Notes under the pieces: model-generated | Told to the model about the DNA's origin: nothing | Seen by the model: only the letters and a program-made list of their open reading frames with translations | Databases searched by the model: none | Made by a program: the position numbers and the translations under genes | Shown: positions 19,007 through 28,525 of the stretch, in pieces | Layout of the letters: each line of letters opens with the position of its first letter | How positions within the stretch are numbered: the stretch's first letter is position 1 | Source: Bacteroidales bacterium | GTDB lineage: Bacteria > Bacteroidota > Bacteroidia > Bacteroidales > UBA10428 | Assembly (NCBI GenBank): GCA_016926205.1 | Contig: JAFGPB010000048.1 | Location: 1 to 36,363 of the forward strand | DNA length: 36,363 nucleotides | Reading direction: 5' to 3'

Positions 19007-19657
19007 ATGGTAAAAGTTGAGGACAATTATCGACATAAAGGATTAAGAAAGAAGCTTATTGATGAGATCAGTCAAAAGGGGATCACTGACGATCGCGTTT
19101 TATCGGCTATGAATAAGGTTCCGAGACATGCTTTCATGGACAGCGGATTCATCAATTTTGCATATAAGGATCAGGCATTTCCGATCGGTTCGGGACAGAC
19201 CATTTCGCAACCCTATACAGTTGCATTCCAGACCCAGCTTCTTTCGGTAGATCCATTGAACAGGGTGCTGGAAATCGGAACCGGTTCCGGTTATCAGGCA
19301 GCAATACTGGCTGAAATGGGAGCCAAGGTTTATACCGTTGAACGTCAGAAGGACCTGTATCTGAAATCACAGGCCCTGCTGGAAAGACTGAACTACCGCG
19401 TAAATTTTTTTTATGGTGACGGCAACCTCGGACTGCCCACTTACGGTCCCTTCGATCGGATTCTCATTACTGCTGCGGCACCTGAAATCCCCGAAAATTT
19501 GCTGGAACAGCTGAAAGTCGGGGGACGTATGGTTTTGCCGTTGGGGAAAGGTTCTTCGCAGGTGATGATCTTAGTGAAAAAAACCGGAGAAAACGAGACA
19601 ATGAGTTCAGAACACGGATTGTTCGTTTTTGTTCCCATGCTGAAAGGAAAAGAATAA
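19007..19657 (+). CDS. pcm: Protein-L-isoaspartate(D-aspartate) O-methyltransferase
   Basis: VPRHAFMDSGFINFAYKDQAFPIGSGQTISQPYTVAFQTQLL, VLEIGTGSGYQAAILAEMGAKVYTVER. The track start 18983 is a TTG; ATG at 19007 preferred. Confidence 0.94.
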   Translation: MVKVEDNYRHKGLRKKLIDEISQKGITDDRVLSAMNKVPRHAFMDSGFINFAYKDQAFPIGSGQTISQPYTVAFQTQLLSVDPLNRVLEIGTGSGYQAAILAEMGAKVYTVERQKDLYLKSQALLERLNYRVNFFYGDGNLGLPTYGPFDRILITAAAPEIPENLLEQLKVGGRMVLPLGKGSSQVMILVKKTGENETMSSEHGLFVFVPMLKGKE

Positions 19658-19690
19658 ACATATGGAATACACGCTTTTGTTTGACTGATC

Positions 19691-20329
19691 ATGATCAATA
19701 TCAAGAGTTTCGTTTGCAATGAGATGGGTGTGAATGCCCTGTTGCTGTATGAGAACAACGGGCAATGTGTCATCGTTGATCCGGGTTGCTGGGATGAAGG
19801 TCCGTGCAATGTTCTGAAAGATTTCATAAACAAAGGATCCCTGAATCCTGTATGCGTGATCAATACACATGGGCATTTTGACCATATTGCAGGGAATGCT
19901 TTTATTAAAAATGAATTTAACTGCCCGGTCTGGATTCACAGGGACGATCTTTTTCTGCTTGAGCGGGCAGAGGAAATTGCCGGCATGTTCGGTTTTCAGA
20001 TCAGGAAACCACCGTATCCTGACAGGTTCCTGACGGAGAATGACACCATAGAACTGGGCGGTTCGGTGATCAGGATCATACTCGTACCGGGCCATTCACC
20101 CGGCAGTATCTGCCTGTATTCGGAATCCGACAAACTGCTGATTTGCGGGGATGTGCTTTTCAACGGAGGTATCGGGAGGACAGACCTTTTCGGGGGGGAT
20201 TACGGGACACTGGTCAGCGGTATCCGTAACAAACTGCTGGTCCTGCCCCGTGATACGGTCGTATACCCCGGGCACGGACCGGTAACAACAATCGGACAGG
20301 AACATGATACAAATCCTTTTTTGAAATAG
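19691..20329 (+). CDS. MBL-fold metallo-hydrolase (glyoxalase II-like)
   Basis: INTHGHFDHIAGN (HxHxDH), LVPGHSPGSICLY, VYPGHGPVTTIGQE. Confidence 0.93.
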   Translation: MINIKSFVCNEMGVNALLLYENNGQCVIVDPGCWDEGPCNVLKDFINKGSLNPVCVINTHGHFDHIAGNAFIKNEFNCPVWIHRDDLFLLERAEEIAGMFGFQIRKPPYPDRFLTENDTIELGGSVIRIILVPGHSPGSICLYSESDKLLICGDVLFNGGIGRTDLFGGDYGTLVSGIRNKLLVLPRDTVVYPGHGPVTTIGQEHDTNPFLK

Positions 20330-20365
20330 GGAAGACATACATTTTTACAATTTTATGCCTGAGAA

Positions 20366-23263
20366 ATGAATATGAACACTGACCATTTTGCAACCCGGCA
20401 TCTGGGTCCGCGGACACAGGAGGTTCAGGACATGCTGGATAAGACAGGAGTTGCAACCCTTGATGAACTTATCGGAAAAACCATACCTTCTTCCATCCAT
20501 TTGAAAGGCCCTCTTAAAGTTCCCAAAGGCATCAGTGAACGGGAATACCTGGAAAGGGTCCGAAACATCGCCCGCCGGAACAGGATGTTTAAAACATACA
20601 TCGGCACGGGGTATTACGGGACTTTCATGCCTCCGGTAATACAGCGCAATATCCTCGAGAATCCGGGATGGTATACTTCCTATACGCCTTACCAGGCTGA
20701 AATCTCGCAGGGAAGGCTGGAAGCTTTGCTGAATTTTCAGACCGTCATCACCGAACTGACCGGCATGGAGCTGGCCAATGCTTCGTTGCTGGATGAGGGA
20801 ACAGCTGCCGCTGAAGCCATGATCATGCTGTACAATGCACGTTCAAGGGAAAAGCTGGCAAAAGGGGCCAGCAGGTTCTTCGTCGATCTTAATGTTTTTC
20901 CCCAGACTCTGGCTGTAATAAAAACCCGTGCTGAAGCCTTAAAAATTGAACTGGTAACAGGTGATTTCAGGACCATGAACCCGGATGAGGCATACTTCGG
21001 AGCATTGGTTCAGTATCCGGCCGGTGACGGCAAAGTCATTGACTATGAGGATTTTGTGGAACAGCTGCACGCAAACGGCATCGGCCTGACTGTGGCAGCT
21101 GATATCATGAGTCTTATCCTTTTAAAATCCCCGGGAAGCTGGGGCGCTGATGTAGTAGTCGGCTCAACACAACGTTTTGGCATTCCCATGGGCTATGGAG
21201 GTCCTCATGCTGCTTTTTTTGCCGCAAAGGGCGAATACAAGCGCTTCATTCCCGGCCGCATCATCGGGGTCACCATTGACCGGGAGAACCGCCGAGCCTG
21301 CCGCATGGCACTGCAGACAAGGGAACAGCATATCAAGCGTGAAAAGGCCACGTCCAATATATGTACATCCCAGGCTTTACTGGCCATTATGGCAGGGATG
21401 TACGCAGTATACCACGGATACGAAGGTTTGCAGTTCATTGCCCGGCGCATCCATTCATATGCAGTGACGTTGTCGGACATGTTGACAACACTGGGATATC
21501 AGGAGGATAACGAAGTCTTTTTTGATACACTGAAGGTAAGTCTGCCGGGAAATGTTCCGCAGGACATGATACGTTCACTGGCACTGGACGACCGGATCAA
21601 CTTCCGGTATCGGAGCGACGGAAGTGTGGGCATCAGTCTGGATGAAACCACGACCATCGATGATCTGAACGATATTGCCGGGGTATTTGCAAAGGCCTTG
21701 GGAAATACTGGTCAGATGATCATGGATGCTGGTCGGTCCTTCCAGGATATTGCAGGATCAGGTCAGACACCGGGAATGGGTAAAGGGTTCCTCCGTGCGG
21801 ACCGGTATATGGATCTGCCGCTTTTTAAAAACTACAGGAGCGAAACCGGGATGATGCGGTATATCAAAAAACTCGAACGAAAGGATTTTGCATTGACAGA
21901 TGGTATGATCTCACTCGGTTCCTGCACCATGAAACTGACCGGAGCAGTGGAAATGCTGCCCTTAAGCTGGCCGGAATTCGGCAACATACATCCTTTTGTG
22001 CCTCCCGACCAGGCTGAAGGGTATCTGCAGATCATCCGCGAACTGGGAGATTTCCTGAAAGCCTTGACCGGATTCAATGCGGTGTCGTTTCAGCCAAATT
22101 CAGGTGCGGCAGGGGAGTATACCGGACTGCTGGTCATAAAAAAATACCTGGCCAGCCTGGGACAGTCGCACCGCGATGTGGTGCTGATACCGGCCTCGGC
22201 ACACGGTACCAATCCGGCAAGTGCTGCTATGGCAGGACTGAATGTTGTTGTCGTATCTTGTGATGACCATGGGAACATCGATGTGAGTGACCTTAAAGCG
22301 AAGGCTGAATTGCACCGCGACCGGCTGGCCGCTTTTATGGTCACCTATCCCTCGACACACGGTGTGTTTGAAGAGGCGATCCGGGAAATGGTCGACATCA
22401 TTCATCAGTATGGCGGTCAGGTTTATATGGACGGTGCCAATATGAATGCACAGATTGGCCTTACAAGTCCTGCTACCATCGGTGCTGATGTTTGTCATTT
22501 GAACCTTCACAAGACTTTCGCCATACCCCATGGAGGTGGGGGACCGGGTATGGGACCCATACTTGCGGCCAGTCATCTGGAAAAGTTTCTTCCTGCACAT
22601 CCTGTTGTTGACACGGGAACAAGTGACGGGATATCAGCCGTTTCATCGGCTCCGTTCGGGAGTGCAAGCATTCTGGTCATTTCACATGCCTATTGCTGCC
22701 TGATGGGAGGGGAAGGTTTGACACATGCCAGCAGGATCGCCATCCTGAATGCAAATTATCTTGCCTCATGCCTGAATGAATATTTCAATGTGCTGTATAA
22801 AGGCATAAACGGATTTGTAGGGCATGAAATGATTCTCGACTGCCGTGCATTTAAAAGTCTTGCCGGTATTACCGAAGCCGATATTGCCAAAAGACTGATG
22901 GATTATGGTTTTCATGCACCTACACTCTCATTTCCGGTGCACGGTACTCTGATGGTGGAACCTACCGAAAGTGAATCCCTGCAGGAGCTCGACAGGTTCG
23001 TCGAAGCAATGAAGGCCATACACCGGGAGATACAGGAGGTGATTGAATCCGGCAACACGGAGGATAACGTCCTGAAGAATGCGCCCCATACGGAAACCAT
23101 GGTGGTAAGCGATGAATGGAACCACTCTTATTCAAGAAGGAAAGCTGCATTTCCGCTGAAATGGCTGGAAGAACGCAAGTTCTGGCCTTCCGTAAGCCGC
23201 GTCGACGATGCGTATGGCGACCGCAACCTGGTCTGTACCTGCGTACCACCTGAACCGGAATAA
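20366..23263 (+). CDS. gcvP: Glycine dehydrogenase (decarboxylating), P protein, full length
   Basis: RHLGP start, YIGTGYYGTFMPPVIQRNILENPGWYTSYTPYQAEISQGRLE, SLGSCTMKLTGAVEMLP, CHLNLHKTFAIPHGGGGPGMGPI (PLP lysine). Confidence 0.98.
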   Translation: MNMNTDHFATRHLGPRTQEVQDMLDKTGVATLDELIGKTIPSSIHLKGPLKVPKGISEREYLERVRNIARRNRMFKTYIGTGYYGTFMPPVIQRNILENPGWYTSYTPYQAEISQGRLEALLNFQTVITELTGMELANASLLDEGTAAAEAMIMLYNARSREKLAKGASRFFVDLNVFPQTLAVIKTRAEALKIELVTGDFRTMNPDEAYFGALVQYPAGDGKVIDYEDFVEQLHANGIGLTVAADIMSLILLKSPGSWGADVVVGSTQRFGIPMGYGGPHAAFFAAKGEYKRFIPGRIIGVTIDRENRRACRMALQTREQHIKREKATSNICTSQALLAIMAGMYAVYHGYEGLQFIARRIHSYAVTLSDMLTTLGYQEDNEVFFDTLKVSLPGNVPQDMIRSLALDDRINFRYRSDGSVGISLDETTTIDDLNDIAGVFAKALGNTGQMIMDAGRSFQDIAGSGQTPGMGKGFLRADRYMDLPLFKNYRSETGMMRYIKKLERKDFALTDGMISLGSCTMKLTGAVEMLPLSWPEFGNIHPFVPPDQAEGYLQIIRELGDFLKALTGFNAVSFQPNSGAAGEYTGLLVIKKYLASLGQSHRDVVLIPASAHGTNPASAAMAGLNVVVVSCDDHGNIDVSDLKAKAELHRDRLAAFMVTYPSTHGVFEEAIREMVDIIHQYGGQVYMDGANMNAQIGLTSPATIGADVCHLNLHKTFAIPHGGGGPGMGPILAASHLEKFLPAHPVVDTGTSDGISAVSSAPFGSASILVISHAYCCLMGGEGLTHASRIAILNANYLASCLNEYFNVLYKGINGFVGHEMILDCRAFKSLAGITEADIAKRLMDYGFHAPTLSFPVHGTLMVEPTESESLQELDRFVEAMKAIHREIQEVIESGNTEDNVLKNAPHTETMVVSDEWNHSYSRRKAAFPLKWLEERKFWPSVSRVDDAYGDRNLVCTCVPPEPE

Positions 23264-23436
23264 GGCTGAATGCTGAACGAGAATTGGTTATGGAAATATT
23301 GGATAAGCCGGTTCATCATTTTATCATTGAATCAACATACGGTTAAATTTCCCGATGCGCTATATGGGAAATACGGGTCCGGGGTTATACTCTATGGTAT
23401 AATATTTATTATTATGTAAGGAAAAAAATTGAATTT

Positions 23437-23469
23437 TTTGTATTATGTTATCAATCAATTGTATATTTG
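23437..23469 (+). promoter_or_regulatory. Bacteroidetes-type promoter (TTTG-N21-TATATTTG) upstream of the ECF sigma/anti-sigma-like pair
   Basis: TTTG at 23437-23440 and TATATTTG at 23462-23469. Confidence 0.5.
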
Positions 23470-23599
23470 AAGTCTTGATGAACGCATATGAATTTTTATG
23501 CACTTTCCTTAAATAATTGTGCGTAATGTTGTGTTTAAACGAGCAATATGGGATTTATTAAATGACAGGGTTATTTTTTACCCGTTAACAGTATAAACA

Positions 23600-24196
23600 T
23601 TGAAACGTTTTCATAATTTCACAGACAGGGATCTGGTCAGTGGTATCATTTCCCGCGATGAACGAATCATCGAAAAAATTTACAAACTGTATTATCAATC
23701 CATCAGGTTCTTTGTCATTAAAAACAATGGTACGGATGATGATGCATGGGATGTTTTCCAGAATGCTATCCTGATTCTGTTTCAGAAATTCAGGGATGAC
23801 AGTTTTAAATTAACCTGTTCACTGAAAACATATCTTCATTCCATTGCAAGGATTGTATGGCTCAGAGAGCTGAAGAAAAGGAAAAAGGGAAATGACCGAA
23901 TCGTTTTGGAGGAAGAATTACCGGATGCAGCATCAGATGTATCGGAAATATATGAGCGAAATGAACGCCTTGCGCTTTACAGAAGTGTACTGGAAAAAAT
24001 GAGCGGAAACTGTCAGAGGGTTTTGAATCTTCATTATGAAGGCAGATCGATCCGCGAAATCACGCATATTATGGGATTCAGGAACGAACAACATACAAGA
24101 AACCGCATTTATCGCTGCAAACTAACCTTAACAAACAGAATACAAGCTACATATGGTTACCAAGAATTGAGAAATGAAAAAGTCGAGGATGATTGA
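23600..24196 (+). CDS. ECF-type sigma-70 family RNA polymerase sigma factor (apparent UUG start)
   Basis: Region 2 (DDDAWDVFQNAILILFQKF...KTYLHSIARIVWLRELKKRKK) and region 4 (MSGNCQRVLNLHYEGRSIREITHIMGFRNEQHTRNRIYRCKLTL); TTG directly follows an in-frame TAA two codons upstream. Confidence 0.9.
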   Translation: MKRFHNFTDRDLVSGIISRDERIIEKIYKLYYQSIRFFVIKNNGTDDDAWDVFQNAILILFQKFRDDSFKLTCSLKTYLHSIARIVWLRELKKRKKGNDRIVLEEELPDAASDVSEIYERNERLALYRSVLEKMSGNCQRVLNLHYEGRSIREITHIMGFRNEQHTRNRIYRCKLTLTNRIQATYGYQELRNEKVEDD

Positions 24197-24458
24197 GGAT
24201 TACCTGGATGGGTTGCTCAGCAAGCAGGAGAAAAAAGAGTTTGAAAAAAAGCTGGGTGAGGATAAGGAACTGGCGGATCTTTTAAAATTTCATGCCGAGG
24301 TGAATGAAAGCATCAGGGATCATGAGTTGCATGATTTGCGCAGGAAGCTTAAGGAACTGTATAACAAGGTTTGTGTTCGTCCGGTTGGCAAGGAGGATAA
24401 ATCTGTATCGAAAAGGGAAGATAAGGGATCACGGAATATAAAGAATCCTGATTCTTAG
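24174..24458 (+). CDS. Small soluble protein resembling the N-terminal cytoplasmic part of Bacteroidetes anti-sigma/sigma-associated proteins
   Basis: MIEDYLDGLLSKQEKKEFEKKLGEDKELADLLKFHAEVNESI; overlaps the sigma gene by 23 nt; no hydrophobic TM segment. Confidence 0.7.
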   Translation: MKKSRMIEDYLDGLLSKQEKKEFEKKLGEDKELADLLKFHAEVNESIRDHELHDLRRKLKELYNKVCVRPVGKEDKSVSKREDKGSRNIKNPDS

Positions 24459-24673
24459 GCAACAATTATTACAGTGAAGAACAGACGTTTAAGTACTCTG
24501 AAGTCCCTCATAATCAAAAACATGAAATTGTCTTGATTCTGAAGCATTTTCAGCCTGCTGCCATGGGATTCCTTTGCAATTCAAATGCGATTTTCAGATA
24601 TACAAACAGATATTTAATAAGAATTACATCATGACGGGAAACATGTATCGGTGTATTTTCATAAAAATGGAAT

Positions 24674-25717
24674 TTACTTTGACGGGAAGGATTCGTCAGC
24701 GGATTTTCCTGAATATTTGCGCCATTTTTCGATAACCTGCAGCATATTCCCGGGAAGCTCGGAATCAAAGAACATGTCCTTTCCGGTCAGGGGATGCTTA
24801 AAACCCAGTGATTTGGCATGGAGCGCATGCGTGGGCATTAATGCAAAGCAGTTCTCGACAAATTGTTTGTACTTGCTGAATGTCGTGCCTCTGAGGATCC
24901 TGTTTCCTCCGTATCGTTCATCATTGAAAACCGGGTGTTTGATATGGGCCATATGAACCCTGATCTGATGGGTTCTTCCCGTTTCCAGTCTGCATTCCAC
25001 AAGACTGACATAACCGAGGTCCTCAATCACTTTATAGTTGGTAACAGCAGGTTTTCCGGATTCTTCACCGGTAAAGACCTGCATTTTTAGACGGTTCCTG
25101 GGACTCCGTCCGATGTTTCCGGTGATTGCACCTTCAACCTGCCTGAATCTTCCCCAGACCAACGCATGATAGTTGCGGCGGACAGTCTTTTCGTAAAATT
25201 GCCTTGCAAGTTTGTTGAGTGCCAGCTCTGTTTTCGCAATTACCAGAATCCCTGAAGTATCTTTGTCAATGCGGTGTACAAGCCCCGGACGGATTTCACC
25301 TTTCTGAAACAGGGGTAAGTCTTTTAAATGCCAGGCCAGAGCGTTCACAAGAGTGCCGGTATAATTGCCGTGACCGGGATGAACCACCATGCCTGCTTCT
25401 TTGTTCACTACAATCAGCGAATCATCTTCATAAATGATGTTGACAGAAATGTTTTCAGGGATGAGTTCAAAATCCCTGTGAGGATAGGGAAGCAAAATGG
25501 AAATTTCATCAAGGGGCTTCACCTTATAGCTGGATTTGACGGCATGACTGTTCACCAGTATATTGCCGGCTTTGGCTGCATTCTGAATTTTATTGCGCGA
25601 AATGTTCTCCAGTCTGTTGGAAAGGAATTTATCCAGCCTCAGCAATCCCTGACCTTTGTCAGCTATGAAATTGTAATGTTCATAAAGTTCCGTATGGTCA
25701 TTTGATTCTTCCTGCAT
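24674..25717 (-). CDS. rluD: RluA family (RluD-like) pseudouridine synthase
   Basis: N-terminal S4-like domain; HRIDKDTSGILVIAKTELA, CRLETGRTHQIRVHMAHIKHPVFNDERYGG. Confidence 0.94.
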   Translation of the reverse strand: MQEESNDHTELYEHYNFIADKGQGLLRLDKFLSNRLENISRNKIQNAAKAGNILVNSHAVKSSYKVKPLDEISILLPYPHRDFELIPENISVNIIYEDDSLIVVNKEAGMVVHPGHGNYTGTLVNALAWHLKDLPLFQKGEIRPGLVHRIDKDTSGILVIAKTELALNKLARQFYEKTVRRNYHALVWGRFRQVEGAITGNIGRSPRNRLKMQVFTGEESGKPAVTNYKVIEDLGYVSLVECRLETGRTHQIRVHMAHIKHPVFNDERYGGNRILRGTTFSKYKQFVENCFALMPTHALHAKSLGFKHPLTGKDMFFDSELPGNMLQVIEKWRKYSGKSADESFPSK

Positions 25718-25726
25718 GTTGCTGCA

Positions 25727-27607
25727 TTAATGACTGATGATGACCTTTTTACAGATGCTGTTGCCGTTCATCCAAAAGATCCTGATATAATAGATGCCTG
25801 AAGGTAAAGCAGAAACATCGATTGGTGAGGATCCGTGATCAGCTGAATAAACGGCCCTGCCGAGTCCGTCATAAAGTATTATCCTGTTGATCAAAGGATC
25901 TTCAGTAAGAATATGCAACAGGTTTTTTACCGGATTCGGGTAGATTATGAAATCCACATTGTGATCATTGTGTTCAACCATGCTTGTTACAACTGCCTTG
26001 CTGCCGAAAACAGGACGGATCATGAGGGAACCCGGAAGTATGCTCGTACCCGGATTGAACCATTCACCGGTGATGTTGACAAATATTTTGTTAAGGCTGT
26101 TCCGGTTTACATCATAACCTACATTGAGAAATTCTTCTGTGAGCTGCATCCATCCGGTATAAAAAACTGAATCTTCCACAATCAGATCCGTTGGACCGTG
26201 GATTGGGTAACGTACTGGTTCAAGGAAACCTTTTTGCCCGGGCATGAGGGCTTCCGGTGAAATATAAATCATTTCCCCCGGTTTCCCGTTTTCATCTGAC
26301 CAGATGCATAAATGGAATTTTTCACCAGAGGTAAAATCGTCACGGGTTGTGTTAAAAAAAATATCAATGGCCTTCAGGGTATCCGGCCTGTAAATCCTGA
26401 ATCGGTATGCCAGCATGGCACCGTATGTCGATTCTCCGGAAATACCAAAACCGTATTCAGGAATACCATCATCATACGCATAATAATCTTTGAAATTCAG
26501 GTATGTCCGTGCAGTATCATTGGCTTTGAACTGGGTGGCCGGAGTAACCAGGTATGCACCCACTTCGAGAAAACCTTCCTCTTCATTCCCTGAGTTAACA
26601 AAGGGTGTAAAAAACGGGTCATTTCTTCTTTCTATTGAGTTTGGTCCGAATTTGCTGTATGACTGTTCCGCAAATTCAGCAAAACCTGACTGCAGATCCC
26701 TGACATAATAACTTCTCCCGACATTCACAGAATCCCCTGTTTTTACCAGGTTCCTGATTGCATAATGCAACGTGTTGCGTGTGATGCTCTGGGCATCGTT
26801 CAGGTGGCTCCAGGGTATGATCTCGTAAAAATCGAGCAGGTACTTCGGAGGGTCAACAAGGGTGATATCATTTATGGAATGGTGCATAGAGACGGGTTCA
26901 GTGTTCATCATGATATAATCGATGTTCCAGAAATCAACATTGCTCAGCGCCCCCTTTCCGCCGGTTACATCGTTTACCGACATGCTGGTGTAATTGCGGA
27001 ATCTGAAACGGAAACCATCCTGACAGAACATTTCGGAAATGGGAAAAATGACCTGTTCGAAATCCGTAAAAGTGTCTTTCACTGCATACCAGACGTTGTA
27101 CCATTGGTCATCGGCAGGTGAATAAAATTCAAGCAGAAGAGAATCATTGATTTCGGGGACTTCACCAAGACCACCCGACTGATAAAAAAAACTCAGTATT
27201 ACTGTGTCTTCTGCATTCGCATAGGGTTGAAGATTAAAAGGTTTTGTTGTGAGTCTGTCGGATGAGGCCGGAAGATCGTTCAGGGCATAAATATTTCCTT
27301 CCGAATCAATGGCATCGAGGGTGGCTATCCCGGCAGACATGGGATCGACAGGGAATGAGTTATTGATGAAAGCCAGACTGTCATCCCATTTCAAAGGATC
27401 AGGATATACATCTGAAGTTGAAAAGTCTTCAAAGAAAGGCAGCGTATTTTCAGCAGTTTCAGTTGCTGATTTTTTGGAAAAGGATCCGGCAGCCCTGAAT
27501 TTTTTAATTACCTCGTTCTCAGAAAGACCTTTCAGTGACTGTCCCGATACATTGAAGTGAATCAGTGTGATGCATAATAACAATCCGATATGCCTGAACT
27601 GTAACAT
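25727..27607 (-). CDS. Secreted protein with T9SS type A sorting domain
   Basis: N-terminal signal peptide; C-terminal VDFIIYPNPVKNLLHILTEDPLINRIILYDGLGRAVYSADHGSSPIDVSALPSGIYYIRIFWMNGNSICKKVIISH. Confidence 0.92.
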   Translation of the reverse strand: MLQFRHIGLLLCITLIHFNVSGQSLKGLSENEVIKKFRAAGSFSKKSATETAENTLPFFEDFSTSDVYPDPLKWDDSLAFINNSFPVDPMSAGIATLDAIDSEGNIYALNDLPASSDRLTTKPFNLQPYANAEDTVILSFFYQSGGLGEVPEINDSLLLEFYSPADDQWYNVWYAVKDTFTDFEQVIFPISEMFCQDGFRFRFRNYTSMSVNDVTGGKGALSNVDFWNIDYIMMNTEPVSMHHSINDITLVDPPKYLLDFYEIIPWSHLNDAQSITRNTLHYAIRNLVKTGDSVNVGRSYYVRDLQSGFAEFAEQSYSKFGPNSIERRNDPFFTPFVNSGNEEEGFLEVGAYLVTPATQFKANDTARTYLNFKDYYAYDDGIPEYGFGISGESTYGAMLAYRFRIYRPDTLKAIDIFFNTTRDDFTSGEKFHLCIWSDENGKPGEMIYISPEALMPGQKGFLEPVRYPIHGPTDLIVEDSVFYTGWMQLTEEFLNVGYDVNRNSLNKIFVNITGEWFNPGTSILPGSLMIRPVFGSKAVVTSMVEHNDHNVDFIIYPNPVKNLLHILTEDPLINRIILYDGLGRAVYSADHGSSPIDVSALPSGIYYIRIFWMNGNSICKKVIISH

Positions 27608-28455
27608 CAGTTCAATAATGAATCAATGATCTCGATGGATTCCTGAACTTTAATGCTGTCAAGAGTAAGCCAGATGTCAATGGAGGAACCCAGTGCGAGT
27701 GTAGATTCCGGTCCGGGTTCAGGCACCTGTCTGAATACCCTTGCTGCAACCTCATCATCCTCTGTTATAATGGTGGCATCAGGGACAACAGCTCCAATGC
27801 TCAGGAACCTGTCAGAGGCCATAATTTTTGCTTCCTCAAAGGTAAGACCGACCAGTTTTGGAACTCCTGTTTGTTCTTCACTTAATCCCTGACCCAGAAC
27901 CAGATCTATAGGAGTGCCCTTGATGATGGAATCTCCGGGATTGACATTCATACCGTTCACTTTTTGAGCGAGTACAACGTTAACACCGATATTGGGTTCA
28001 TACGTTATATCACCGGTTTTTAGTCCGAATGATTCAAGTCTTGACCTTGCCTGCCTGAATGTAAGGTCGACAAGATCGGGCATGACGATTTTCTCGGGAT
28101 TCACCGCATTCATGGTGAGAAAGATCTTCCGGTTCTTCTTTACCCTGAAAGCCGGAACAGGATGTTGATCGACCACAGTACCGCGTTCGTATTCAGAAAG
28201 ATAAACCGAATCAAATACCTCAACACTCAAATCCCTGCTCAAGGCTGCTTCGGCGGTTTCCTCCAGGGTCAGTCCGGTAAAATCCGGAACTGAAAGATTC
28301 TGGTTGTGCCGGGTGTATATTTTGAGGATCTGCAGGATCAGAAACAGACCCACAATCAAGATCAGAAAAGCAATTACAAAGTTCCTGAGGACAATTCTAT
28401 CGGATATGTATTGTACGATGTGTTTGATGTAAGAGCCGACTCTATTGAAAGCCAT
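27607..28455 (-). CDS. PASTA domain-containing membrane protein
   Basis: One N-terminal TM segment and three PASTA-like units: VPDFTGLTLEETAEAAL, MPDLVDLTFRQARSRLESFGLK, VPKLVGLTFEEAKIMASDRFL. Confidence 0.93.
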   Translation of the reverse strand: MAFNRVGSYIKHIVQYISDRIVLRNFVIAFLILIVGLFLILQILKIYTRHNQNLSVPDFTGLTLEETAEAALSRDLSVEVFDSVYLSEYERGTVVDQHPVPAFRVKKNRKIFLTMNAVNPEKIVMPDLVDLTFRQARSRLESFGLKTGDITYEPNIGVNVVLAQKVNGMNVNPGDSIIKGTPIDLVLGQGLSEEQTGVPKLVGLTFEEAKIMASDRFLSIGAVVPDATIITEDDEVAARVFRQVPEPGPESTLALGSSIDIWLTLDSIKVQESIEIIDSLLN

Positions 28456-28525
28456 AACATGTGATATTTAATATTAACGATCAGGCAAAGATAAAATTAT
28501 ATCCATATATTATTCCGGGAAGAAT

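Noticed and set aside
20425-23319. Multiple minus-strand ORFs across gcvP
   Set aside because: Antisense to a full-length, well-conserved P protein; no independent signals.
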